64,000 nt of DNA. It comes from an uncultured Clostridia bacterium (lineage in GTDB: Bacteria > Bacillota > Clostridia > Oscillospirales > Acutalibacteraceae). The translations under genes and the position numbers were made by a program. Below the pieces are notes generated by a model that worked only from the letters and a program-made list of their open reading frames with translations, ran no database searches and had not been told where the DNA came from. The stretch's first letter is position 1; every line of letters begins with the position of its first letter. The stretch covers positions 62,001 through 126,000 of the forward strand of contig CANQJS010000004.1 of the NCBI GenBank assembly GCA_947624285.1, given 5' to 3'. Below are positions 15,705 through 23,750 of the stretch, piece after piece.

Positions 15705-17171
15705 TTAATCGAATTTCGGCTTACGCAAGTGCCAATCGGTGGCGTGCTGATAGGCGTTGCCCGCGCAAAGTATCGTTTTTTCGTCAAACGGTCTGCCGAT
15801 GAGCTGCATTCCCACGGGCATACCGTTTTCGTCAAACCCGCAGGGCAACGCCAATGACGGCAAGCCCGCAATATTTATCATAACCGTGTATATATCGCCG
15901 AGGTACATCGCAAGCGGGTCGCTTAATCCCTCGCCGATTTTGAGCGCCGTTGTCGGCGCGACGGGGCCGAGAAGAAAATCATATTTCTCAAACGCCTCGT
16001 TAAATGCCTTTACGATAAGCCCCTTTGCCTTTAAAGCCTTGATATAATACGCGTCAAAATACCCGCTTGAAAGCACAAAATTGCCGAGCATTATGCGCTT
16101 TTTGACCTCCATACCGAAGCCCTCGGAGCGCGATTTGAAATACACATCGCGCAGGTTTTCGGCATTCGGCGACTTATAGCCGTATTTTATGCCGTCAAAC
16201 CTTGAAAGATTTGAGCAAGCCTCGGCGCATGCGATTATATAATAAGCGGGAATTGCATATTCCACTATCGGCATCGGAAATTCCTCGACCTGCGCGCCGA
16301 GCGCCTCCATCTCCTTGACGGCGGCTTTAACGCTTTTCGCAACGCTCTCGCTTATGCCCTCGCCGAAATAATCGGCGGGAATGCCTATCTTTTTGCCCTT
16401 TAGATCCTTTGCGTTTTTAATATCATCAAGAGAAAACGGATCGCACTGCACAGAGGTGCCGTCCTTTTCGTCCTTTCCGCTTATTACGGAAAATACGGCG
16501 GCAACATCAAGAGCGTTTTTGCCTATCGGCCCTATCTGGTCGAGCGATGAGGCGTAGGCGATTAAGCCGTAGCGCGACACTGCCCCGTATGTGGGCTTTA
16601 GCCCCGTAACGCCGCAGAAAGAGCAGGGCTGGCGAATAGAGCCGCCCGTATCCGAGCCCAAAGCGATAAAGCATTCGCCCGCGGCAACAGCCGCCGCCGC
16701 GCCGCCCGATGAGCCGCCGGGCACTCTCGTTATATCCCACGGGTTTTTAGTTGCGCCGTAATACGATGTCTCCGTTGTTGAGCCCATGGCGAACTCGTCC
16801 ATATTCACCTTGCCGCAGACCGCCATACCTGCCGCGTTCAGCTTTTTAACAACCGTAGCGTCATACGGGGAATTGAAATTACCGAGTATTTTTGAAGCGC
16901 AGGAGGTCACTTCGCCCTTTGTGCATATGTTATCCTTAATAGCAATGGGAACTCCCGCGAGGGGCGAGTCGGTTTTACCCTCTTCTATAAGCTTTTGCGC
17001 CGCTTTGGCTTTTTCAAGAGCGAGCGCCCTGTCTAAATGGGTGTAGCAATTATATACGCCGTCTTTTTTTTCGACCGCGTTTATAACAGCCTCTGCCGCG
17101 TTCATTGAGGTTATCTCGCCTTTTTTTATCATTTCGGCTGTTTCAAGAGCCGTCAATTCAAGAATTTCCAT
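15705..17171 (-). CDS. gatA: Asp-tRNA(Asn)/Glu-tRNA(Gln) amidotransferase subunit A
   Basis: About 488 residues of the amidase-signature family. The Ser-cisSer-Lys catalytic set is visible: GVPIAIKDNI supplies the lysine and PGGSSGGAAAAVAAG with LGSDTGGSIRQP supplies the two serines. It hydrolyses glutamine to feed ammonia to GatB. Two in-frame ATGs exist at 17177 and 17171. The second is preferred because AAGGGGG lies 7 bp upstream of it, whereas it nearly abuts the first. It begins 12 bp after the gatC stop. Confidence 0.97.
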   Translation of the reverse strand: MEILELTALETAEMIKKGEITSMNAAEAVINAVEKKDGVYNCYTHLDRALALEKAKAAQKLIEEGKTDSPLAGVPIAIKDNICTKGEVTSCASKILGNFNSPYDATVVKKLNAAGMAVCGKVNMDEFAMGSTTETSYYGATKNPWDITRVPGGSSGGAAAAVAAGECFIALGSDTGGSIRQPCSFCGVTGLKPTYGAVSRYGLIAYASSLDQIGPIGKNALDVAAVFSVISGKDEKDGTSVQCDPFSLDDIKNAKDLKGKKIGIPADYFGEGISESVAKSVKAAVKEMEALGAQVEEFPMPIVEYAIPAYYIIACAEACSNLSRFDGIKYGYKSPNAENLRDVYFKSRSEGFGMEVKKRIMLGNFVLSSGYFDAYYIKALKAKGLIVKAFNEAFEKYDFLLGPVAPTTALKIGEGLSDPLAMYLGDIYTVMINIAGLPSLALPCGFDENGMPVGMQLIGRPFDEKTILCAGNAYQHATDWHLRKPKFD

Positions 17172-17183
17172 ACCCATGCCCCC

Positions 17184-17471
17184 TTACTCAACTGTTTTCG
17201 GAACGACGAAAGCGCCGTCGCTGCTTTCGGGAGCGTTGGCAACTATCTCTTCGGGGCTCATTGAGGCTTTGACCTCGTCGGGGCGGAACACATTTACAAG
17301 CGGGAAGCAATGGCTCATTGCCTCAACGCCCCGGGTATCCAGCTCGTTGAGCTTATCAATATAGGTGAGAATATCCTGAAGTTCCTTTCCCACCTTTTTT
17401 TCCTCGTCCTCCGAAAGAGTGATCCTTGCGAGGGACTCAAGATATTTTATCAAATCGGGAGTGATTTTCAA
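17184..17471 (-). CDS. gatC: Asp-tRNA(Asn)/Glu-tRNA(Gln) amidotransferase subunit C
   Basis: 95 residues. ITPDLIKYLESLARITLSE and the helix EKKVGKELQDILTYIDKLNELDT followed by a proline-poor acidic tail are typical of GatC, the belt that holds GatA to GatB. The start codon is TTG at 17471, 8 bp after GGAGG. The nearby ATG at 17478 is out of frame. It sits between aspS (about 120 bp upstream) and gatA. Confidence 0.93.
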   Translation of the reverse strand: MKITPDLIKYLESLARITLSEDEEKKVGKELQDILTYIDKLNELDTRGVEAMSHCFPLVNVFRPDEVKASMSPEEIVANAPESSDGAFVVPKTVE

Positions 17472-17592
17472 TTTTCATTCCTCCACACTTAAAATTCTGT
17501 CGGGGCAAACTCATTTCGGCAAAAAGCATATTTCTCACGCCGAAAGAAGAGCTGCCCGCCGCCTTTTAACACGGACGGCTGTGTTTTTAATA

Positions 17593-19347
17593 TTACTTTT
17601 CGGGCGCGGGTCTGCGCAGCTTTATATGCGTCTCTCGAAGCTGCATTTCCGTAACGCCGTTGGGCGCGCCGAGCAGCATATCCTGCGCGTTTGAGTTCAT
17701 CGGGAAGGCTATTACCTCCCTGATATTTTCCTCGTCTTTGAGAAGCATTATCATTCTGTCTATACCGGGCGCCATTCCCGCGTGAGGAGGCGCGCCGTAA
17801 TGAAACGCCTTATAAAGTGCGCCGAATTTTTCTTTTACATCTTCTTCGCTGTATCCCGCCATTTCAAAAGCCTTTACCATAACATCGGGGCGATGATTTC
17901 TGACCGCGCCGGACGAAAGCTCAACGCCGTTGCAGACTATATCGTACTGATACGCTTTTATCTTCAGCGGGTCTTCCTTCAAAAGCGCGTCCATCTCCCC
18001 TTGGGGCATCGAAAACGGATTGTGCGTAAATATCAGCTTGCCGTCCTCGTCCCTTTCAAACATCGGGAAATCGGTGATATAGCAAAGCTCAAATCTGTTT
18101 TTATCTATAAGGTCAAGGCGGTTTGCAAGCTCCGTTCTTATCTGCCCCGCGAAATCGTTTACATGCTTTGGCGCGTCGCAGATGAAGAAAAGGGTGTCGT
18201 CCGTTTTAAGATCGAGCATTTCTTTAAGCTGTGCTCTCTGCTCGGGAGTGAGGAATTTATCAATAGGACCTTTATACGAGCCGTCCTCAAGAACGGTGAT
18301 ATAGCCGAGCCCTTTCATTCCTATATCAAAGGCGAATTGCGTTATTTTTTCAAACCAGCCCTTGCTCTGCTTCGCGCCGTTCGGTACTACGATACCGCGC
18401 GTCGGTCTGCCTTTGAAAGCCTTGAAATCAACCTTGGAGAAAAACTCCGTCAAATCAACAATAACGAGCGGATTTCTCAAATCGGGCTTATCCGTGCCGT
18501 ATTTGAGCATTGCCTCCTCATAGGGTATCCTCACAAACGGAGCGGGGCTTACCTTTTTCGAGCCGCCGAATTTTGTGAAAACATCGTAGAGCACTTCTTC
18601 CGTTACGGCGAAAACATCCTCCTGCGTGGCAAACGCCATTTCAAAATCGAGCTGATAAAACTCGCCGGGAGAGCGATCCGCCCTTGCGTCCTCATCACGA
18701 AAGCACGGAGCTATCTGAAAGTATCTGTCAAACCCCGAAACCATAAGAAGCTGCTTGAACTGCTGAGGCGCTTGCGGCAGAGCGTAAAACTTGCCCTCGT
18801 GCTTGCGGCTGGGAATTATATAATCCCTCGCGCCCTCGGGTGACGAGCAGGTGAGGATAGGCGTTGTGATCTCCGTAAAGCCGAGCTCCGTCATTTTTTG
18901 GCGAAGAAACGCTATGACCTTGCTGCGGAAAACTATATTGTCGTGCACCGTTTTATTTCTCAAATCAAGAAAACGGTAGGTAAGGCGCATATCCTCCCTC
19001 GTTTCCTTTGATTCCGAAATCTCAAAGGGCAGATTTTCGGTGCATGCTCCGAGCATTTTAAGGCTGCTCACCTTTACCTCAAGCTCACCCGTTGCGAGCT
19101 TTTTGTTTACCGTATCCTCGTCTCTTTTGACTACAACGCCCTCAACGGAAATAACGCTTTCCTTTTTAAGATGATTTATAAGGTCGCCGTCGTTTACAAC
19201 AACCTGCGTAATGCCGTATTCATCGCGCAAATCAATAAACGCAACGCCGCCGTGATCGCGGATAGTATCTACCCAGCCGGCAAGCGAGACCTGCTGACCG
19301 AGGTTATCAAAAGTCAATTCATTGCAGTTGTGAGTTCTGTATGCCAT
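17593..19347 (-). CDS. aspS: Aspartyl-tRNA synthetase, bacterial type, probably non-discriminating
   Basis: 584 residues: OB-fold anticodon-binding domain (about 1-105), class II catalytic core with motif 2 FRDEDARADR and motif 3 GMAPGIDRMIMLL, and the bacterial GAD insertion (about 290-410). Residue 32 in the segment RDHGG is histidine; the discriminating E. coli enzyme has leucine there and non-discriminating enzymes such as that of Pseudomonas aeruginosa have histidine. Together with the downstream gatCAB genes this suggests the enzyme also charges tRNA(Asn) with aspartate for later amidation. Start ATG 19347 after GAAAGGA. Confidence 0.96.
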   Translation of the reverse strand: MAYRTHNCNELTFDNLGQQVSLAGWVDTIRDHGGVAFIDLRDEYGITQVVVNDGDLINHLKKESVISVEGVVVKRDEDTVNKKLATGELEVKVSSLKMLGACTENLPFEISESKETREDMRLTYRFLDLRNKTVHDNIVFRSKVIAFLRQKMTELGFTEITTPILTCSSPEGARDYIIPSRKHEGKFYALPQAPQQFKQLLMVSGFDRYFQIAPCFRDEDARADRSPGEFYQLDFEMAFATQEDVFAVTEEVLYDVFTKFGGSKKVSPAPFVRIPYEEAMLKYGTDKPDLRNPLVIVDLTEFFSKVDFKAFKGRPTRGIVVPNGAKQSKGWFEKITQFAFDIGMKGLGYITVLEDGSYKGPIDKFLTPEQRAQLKEMLDLKTDDTLFFICDAPKHVNDFAGQIRTELANRLDLIDKNRFELCYITDFPMFERDEDGKLIFTHNPFSMPQGEMDALLKEDPLKIKAYQYDIVCNGVELSSGAVRNHRPDVMVKAFEMAGYSEEDVKEKFGALYKAFHYGAPPHAGMAPGIDRMIMLLKDEENIREVIAFPMNSNAQDMLLGAPNGVTEMQLRETHIKLRRPAPEK

Positions 19348-19537
19348 TCATATTTTCCTTTCAGTGAAAGCACGATTTAAAAATAATCATACCGCTCCAC
19401 AATAATTCCGTAATAGTATAGCATAATAATTTTAAATTGTATATATAAAATATGCAAAAATTTCTTATACTTATCCCCAAAAACAACGCTGATTTAACTA
19501 AATTATCCCATTGAGCAGGTCGTTAAATTGCCGCTTG

Positions 19538-19912
19538 TTACGAAAAATCATACGGCTTTGCCGTTTCATTGGCGCGGTATTCGTGCTTTTCATAATAGCC
19601 TATCAATCTATTGCCGCTGTCACGCAGAGCGACCATATAAACATCCTTGTTTTCCTTGGGATTTTTGAAAGTGTGGATAATATTATTTTCAACACTCTTT
19701 TTAAACCACTCGATAACTTTAAGTATCAGCTCCCGTGATTTTTCGTTGTGGCAGTCAAGGATATTGCTGCCTATCAGCTTTTCGCCGCCGCGTTTCGCGT
19801 AGCGTTCCACAGCGCACGGATTCATATAGACTATCGTGTTGCTCATATCGCAGATGACAATGGGCGCTCTGTCCGCGTCAAGAACGCTCTTATACAATTC
19901 AAAAAGTTCCAT
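19538..19912 (-). CDS. Stand-alone PAS-domain protein
   Basis: 124 residues, nearly all one PAS fold: PIVICDMSNTIVYMNPCAV (about 17-35), the GSNILDCHNEKSRELI helix region, and the beta strands VYMVALRDSGNRLIGYYEKHEY. No output domain is present, so it would act by binding a ligand or a partner. It begins 2 bp after the beta-glucuronidase gene, and its ribosome binding site AAAGGAG lies in the last codons of that gene, implying translational coupling. A sensory role linked to the glucuronidase substrate is possible but not shown. Confidence 0.7.
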   Translation of the reverse strand: MELFELYKSVLDADRAPIVICDMSNTIVYMNPCAVERYAKRGGEKLIGSNILDCHNEKSRELILKVIEWFKKSVENNIIHTFKNPKENKDVYMVALRDSGNRLIGYYEKHEYRANETAKPYDFS

Positions 19913-19914
19913 AA

Positions 19915-21720
19915 TTATTCTCCTTTATTATTGCATTTATAGCCAAAATCGGGTATTTCTCCCCAGCGTTTTCTGAAATGATGCGCCGCAAGTTTCGGCC
20001 GCCTGTCCCTTGTGAAAAGACCCTTTTTATTTCCGTCAACTCTCATAACGCCCTGAACGGTCGCAAAATCGGCAAAATTCCACGCCTGCTCGCCGACTAC
20101 GAAGCTGTATTTATCAAGAACGGAATTTATCGCCTCGTAAAATTCAAGCTGATATTCCTCGCTGAAAGTGTTTGCTCCCGCGCTGTGTATTCCCGCAACG
20201 GCGTCCGCTCCGTATTCCGTTATCATCAGCGGCTTGCCGAATTTTGAAAAATACTCCATTTCCTGCGTCATCGCTTGCTTTGCCGCGTCAAGATCTCCCG
20301 CGAAAATGTACCAGCCGTAATATCTGTTAACGCAAATCATATCCGAAAGAGTCGCCGTTTTATCTCTGACATAATCATTATTGCAAACCACGACCGTAAC
20401 GGGTCTGCTCTGCGGGTCAAGCCTGTGGGCGAGGTCATAGAGCGTTTTGAAATATTCGTGCGCCCTGTCGGGGTCGCCCGTTGTGTCCGGCTCATTGGCA
20501 AGAGACCACGCAACGATGCAGGGGTGATTTTTATCGCGCGCTATCATCTGCTCCAAAACCTCTTTGTGATGCTTCGCCCTCGCGTTGAGCTTTGCCTGCT
20601 CCGCTTCGTTCCCGTAAGAAAAGCCGAGACCGACTGCGGGCGTTTCGCCTATTACGACTATCCCCTCCTCATCGCAGAGCGAGAGCATTTCCTCGGCATA
20701 CGGATAGTGTGATGTTCTGAAAGAATTGGCGTTTATCCATTTCATCAGGGATATATCCTTAACATTCAGCGCGCCGTCATATCCCCTGCCGTGAGTTTCG
20801 CTGTCCTCATGCTTACCGAAGCCCTTGAAATAAAACGGCTTGCCGTTTATGAGGAATTTATCGCCCTTGATCTCAACGCTTCTTATGCCGAATTTCTGGT
20901 AATAGCAGTCATCGCCGCAGGTCACCTTGGCGGTGTAGAGATAGGCATTGCCGGGTTGCCACAGCCGCGGAGCTTCAATCACAAATTCGCTTGACGCATC
21001 GGCATTATGTATTATCTCTTTTCCCTCTCTGTCAAAAACACAGACACTCGCTTTTTCGCATCCCGCAAGGCTTGCGCTTACTTTTACCGCCGCCGCGCCG
21101 TTCTTTATTTCTGTGATAACGGTTATATCGTTTATGTATTCTTTCGGCGTGGTGTAAATAAAAGCGGGGCGGTTAATTCCGCAATAGTTGAAGAAATCAA
21201 AATTCGGGTAATTCTTATTTTTGATAACCGTTTTGCGCACGCTCTCAAAATCGGGCAAGCCGTCGCCGAACATCGCCCTTTTCACCTCATTGCCCACGGG
21301 CAGAGTCGAAAGATCTATTCTGTTGTCCACCGCGACGGAAAGCAGATTTTGCTCTTTAAGAGAATTTGGGTCAATCTCCGCCTCAAACGGCAAAAAGCCG
21401 CCCGTATTGTTTATGAGCTCCTTTCCGTTGATGAATACAACGCATTTATGCGCGACAGCGCCGAAGCGCAAAACGATGCGTTTGCTTTTAAGCTCATTCG
21501 GCACGCTGAAATATCTTTGATAATAGACGAAGCCGTAATGCTCCATGTACCTTTTATCCGCCTTCTGGTCGTTATATGAGGCGGGAACATACATCTTTTC
21601 GGGATTTTTCAACGGCTCGGCGAGGTACTTTTTCTCAAGGCTTTCGCCGCCGAGGTAAAAATTCCACAGTCCGCCGAGGTCAAAAACCGTTCTTTTTTCA
21701 TTCATCTGAGGATAGAGCAA
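19915..21720 (-). CDS. uidA: Beta-glucuronidase, glycoside hydrolase family 2
   Basis: 601 residues in the GH2 layout: jelly-roll sugar-binding domain (about 10-180), Ig-like domain (about 180-275) and TIM barrel (about 280-590). Acid/base Glu410 lies in WSLANEPDT and nucleophile Glu502 in MITEYGADA. The NxK motif of GNKKGLFTRDR (Asn564, Lys566) is the pair that recognises the glucuronate carboxylate, separating glucuronidases from galactosidases. No signal peptide. The start is TTG at 21720, 8 bp after AAGGGGG, giving MLYPQMNEKRT; the in-frame GTG at 21744 has no ribosome binding site. It is divergent from the rhamnosidase-like gene. Confidence 0.9.
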   Translation of the reverse strand: MLYPQMNEKRTVFDLGGLWNFYLGGESLEKKYLAEPLKNPEKMYVPASYNDQKADKRYMEHYGFVYYQRYFSVPNELKSKRIVLRFGAVAHKCVVFINGKELINNTGGFLPFEAEIDPNSLKEQNLLSVAVDNRIDLSTLPVGNEVKRAMFGDGLPDFESVRKTVIKNKNYPNFDFFNYCGINRPAFIYTTPKEYINDITVITEIKNGAAAVKVSASLAGCEKASVCVFDREGKEIIHNADASSEFVIEAPRLWQPGNAYLYTAKVTCGDDCYYQKFGIRSVEIKGDKFLINGKPFYFKGFGKHEDSETHGRGYDGALNVKDISLMKWINANSFRTSHYPYAEEMLSLCDEEGIVVIGETPAVGLGFSYGNEAEQAKLNARAKHHKEVLEQMIARDKNHPCIVAWSLANEPDTTGDPDRAHEYFKTLYDLAHRLDPQSRPVTVVVCNNDYVRDKTATLSDMICVNRYYGWYIFAGDLDAAKQAMTQEMEYFSKFGKPLMITEYGADAVAGIHSAGANTFSEEYQLEFYEAINSVLDKYSFVVGEQAWNFADFATVQGVMRVDGNKKGLFTRDRRPKLAAHHFRKRWGEIPDFGYKCNNKGE

Positions 21721-21801
21721 AGCAAACGCCCCCTTATAAATCACCTATTAGAATAACACATATCTTTAAATATTACAATTATTTGATTTAAAATAAGGCA
21801 T

Positions 21802-23586
21802 GTGATATACTTAGATTTTGCAAAGGCGGTGAGAAAAACGGGCAAGATTTTTAACGGCAAGCTTCTAACGGCGCGGGAATTTGAAAATGACCCGCACGGC
21901 GCAAAAAATTTTCATATGGATATAAAAAAGGATTTTATTTTGGATACCGTGCCCGATTGCCGCATAGATGTTACCGCCGACGATTATTATAAACTCTGTA
22001 TCAACGGGCGGTTTGTCGGTCAGGGGCCCGCTGTGTCCTATCCGTTTGCATATAATTACAACAGCTTTTTGGGAGGCTCGACTTTCGGATACGACACCGC
22101 GTTTGCCGAAAACAGAGATATGAGGGCGTTGAGCAACGCTTTTTCTCCCTGCGCCGTAAAACAGAATGATTATATTTTCTGCGAAAAGCCATTTCCCGCC
22201 GTTGAGGTTTACCCCGTTACCGCCGTGCCGACAGTTTCAAACGGAGCATATTTTTATGATTTCGGGCGTGAATACGCAGGAAATCCGAAAATCACTGCGG
22301 TGAGCGAAAAAGACGGCGCAAAAATAACCATACGCTGCGCCGAGGAGCTTGACAAAAGCGCACTGCGATACAATTTGCGCTGCGGCTGCGAATATGAGGA
22401 GACCTGCATACTTAAAAAGGGAGAAAACATTATTGAGCAGTACGATTACAAGGGGCTTCGCTACTTGGAAATACTTGCAAATGACGGCGTTAATATAAAA
22501 GATGTAAAACTGCTCGTCAGGCATTATCCGTTTCCCGAAACATCCGCAAAAATCAGAACAGACGACAGCGATCTTAAAGCTGTGTTTGAGCTTTGCAAAA
22601 ACACCGTAAAATACGGCGCGCAGGAGGTTTTCATAGACTGCCCCACAAGGGAAAAGGGTCAGTATCTCGGCGATACATTCATATCGGGCTTTGCGCATCT
22701 CATTTTGACAAAGGACGAAAGACTGCTCAAAAAAGCGCTTGAAAACGCGGCGCAGTCCGTAAAATTTTCAGGTGAGTTTTTAGCCGTTTCGCCCTGCTCG
22801 CTGAAGCAAAAAATAGCCGACTATGCCCTGCTCTTTCCGCTTATGTGCCTGCGGTATTACCAATATACAAAAGACAGGGCGTTTCTTGAAAAAATGCTTT
22901 GCGCTTGCGAATATATAAATCATTATTTCAAAAAATTCGCCGATGACGACGGCTTGTTGAGCGCCGTAAACGAGCAATGGAATCTTGTGGACTGGCCCGA
23001 AAATTGCAGGGACGGCTATGATTTCGATTTGAGCGAGCCCGTCGGTGAGGGGCGGCACAATGTGATAAACGCCTATTATATCTGCTGTGTTGAAAGCACG
23101 CAGAAGATAAAAGATATTCTCGGCGTTCCTTTTAATGAACGCTCGGCAGAGCTTAAAGAAAGCTTTAACAAGGCGTTTTTCAGCGAAAAAACGGGACTTT
23201 ATACGGACAGTGAAAAAACGGAGCATTCAAGCGTTCATTCAAATATGCTGCCGCTTGCTTTCGGCATATGCCCCGAAAAAAGCATAAATAAAGTTGCGGA
23301 TTTTCTTGTTAAAAGAGGAATGCGCTGCTCCGTTTTTATGTCATATTTTTATCTCAAAGCGCTTTGCGAGGCGGGCAGGCACGGCGATGCGTATAAAGCG
23401 ATAGTATCAAATGGCGAAAACAGCTGGCTTAATATGATAAGCGAGGGCGCCACTACCTGCTTTGAGGCGTGGAGCAAGGAGCAAAAGCATAACACAAGCC
23501 TGTTTCACCCGTGGGCGGCTTCGCCGATAATCATTTTGTTTGAGGAATTTCGCGGCAACGCCGATTTTGAAATATATTACGGCTGA
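21802..23586 (+). CDS. Alpha-L-rhamnosidase-like (GH78) enzyme with a shortened N-terminal half
   Basis: 594 residues. The (alpha/alpha)6 barrel part is clear: FIDCPTREKGQYLGDTFIS, the acidic stretch NEQWNLVDWPENCRDGYDFD and the closing GATTCFEAWSKEQKHNTSLFHPW correspond to the conserved rhamnosidase core. Upstream, INGRFVGQGPAVSYPFAYNYN runs almost straight into FGYDTAFAENRDM. In typical family members these are separated by a further beta-sandwich segment, so an in-frame deletion is suspected. The start is GTG 21802 with a weak AAGG upstream. The likely substrate is terminal rhamnose of plant glycosides, uncertain given the shortened domain. Confidence 0.72.
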   Translation: MIYLDFAKAVRKTGKIFNGKLLTAREFENDPHGAKNFHMDIKKDFILDTVPDCRIDVTADDYYKLCINGRFVGQGPAVSYPFAYNYNSFLGGSTFGYDTAFAENRDMRALSNAFSPCAVKQNDYIFCEKPFPAVEVYPVTAVPTVSNGAYFYDFGREYAGNPKITAVSEKDGAKITIRCAEELDKSALRYNLRCGCEYEETCILKKGENIIEQYDYKGLRYLEILANDGVNIKDVKLLVRHYPFPETSAKIRTDDSDLKAVFELCKNTVKYGAQEVFIDCPTREKGQYLGDTFISGFAHLILTKDERLLKKALENAAQSVKFSGEFLAVSPCSLKQKIADYALLFPLMCLRYYQYTKDRAFLEKMLCACEYINHYFKKFADDDGLLSAVNEQWNLVDWPENCRDGYDFDLSEPVGEGRHNVINAYYICCVESTQKIKDILGVPFNERSAELKESFNKAFFSEKTGLYTDSEKTEHSSVHSNMLPLAFGICPEKSINKVADFLVKRGMRCSVFMSYFYLKALCEAGRHGDAYKAIVSNGENSWLNMISEGATTCFEAWSKEQKHNTSLFHPWAASPIIILFEEFRGNADFEIYYG

Positions 23587-23593
23587 AATCGCC

Positions 23594-23628
23594 TTACTTT
23601 ATCCGAGCACGGATAAGGTAATATTTCT
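23594..23628 (+). terminator. Terminator of the rhamnosidase-like gene
   Basis: TTACTTTATCCG (23594-23605) pairs with CGGATAAGGTAA (23610-23621) with one G-U pair and a 4-nt loop, followed by TATTTCTTT. It lies 8 bp after the stop codon. Confidence 0.7.
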
Positions 23629-23656
23629 TTATAACTTGAAATTTTACAAAAAGTGA

Positions 23657-23686
23657 AGCCTTCGGCTAAGCCGAAGGCTGATTTTT
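23657..23686. terminator. Second hairpin terminator between convergent genes
   Basis: AGCCTTCGGC (23657-23666) and GCCGAAGGCT (23670-23679) form a perfect 10-bp stem with a TAA loop, followed on the plus strand by GATTTTTC. On the minus strand TTCACTTTTTG follows, so it may also serve the sigma-factor gene ending at 23751. Confidence 0.75.
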
Positions 23687-23750
23687 CGTTGTGATGGGAA
23701 TACGGCGCAAGCTCTCTATAAAGCGTTTTCGTGCAGGAAAAGAAAGCCCG

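Noticed and set aside
17782..18843. 353-codon frame antisense to aspS
   Set aside because: It lies wholly on the opposite strand of a strongly conserved gene and has a basic, unstructured composition typical of a shadow frame.
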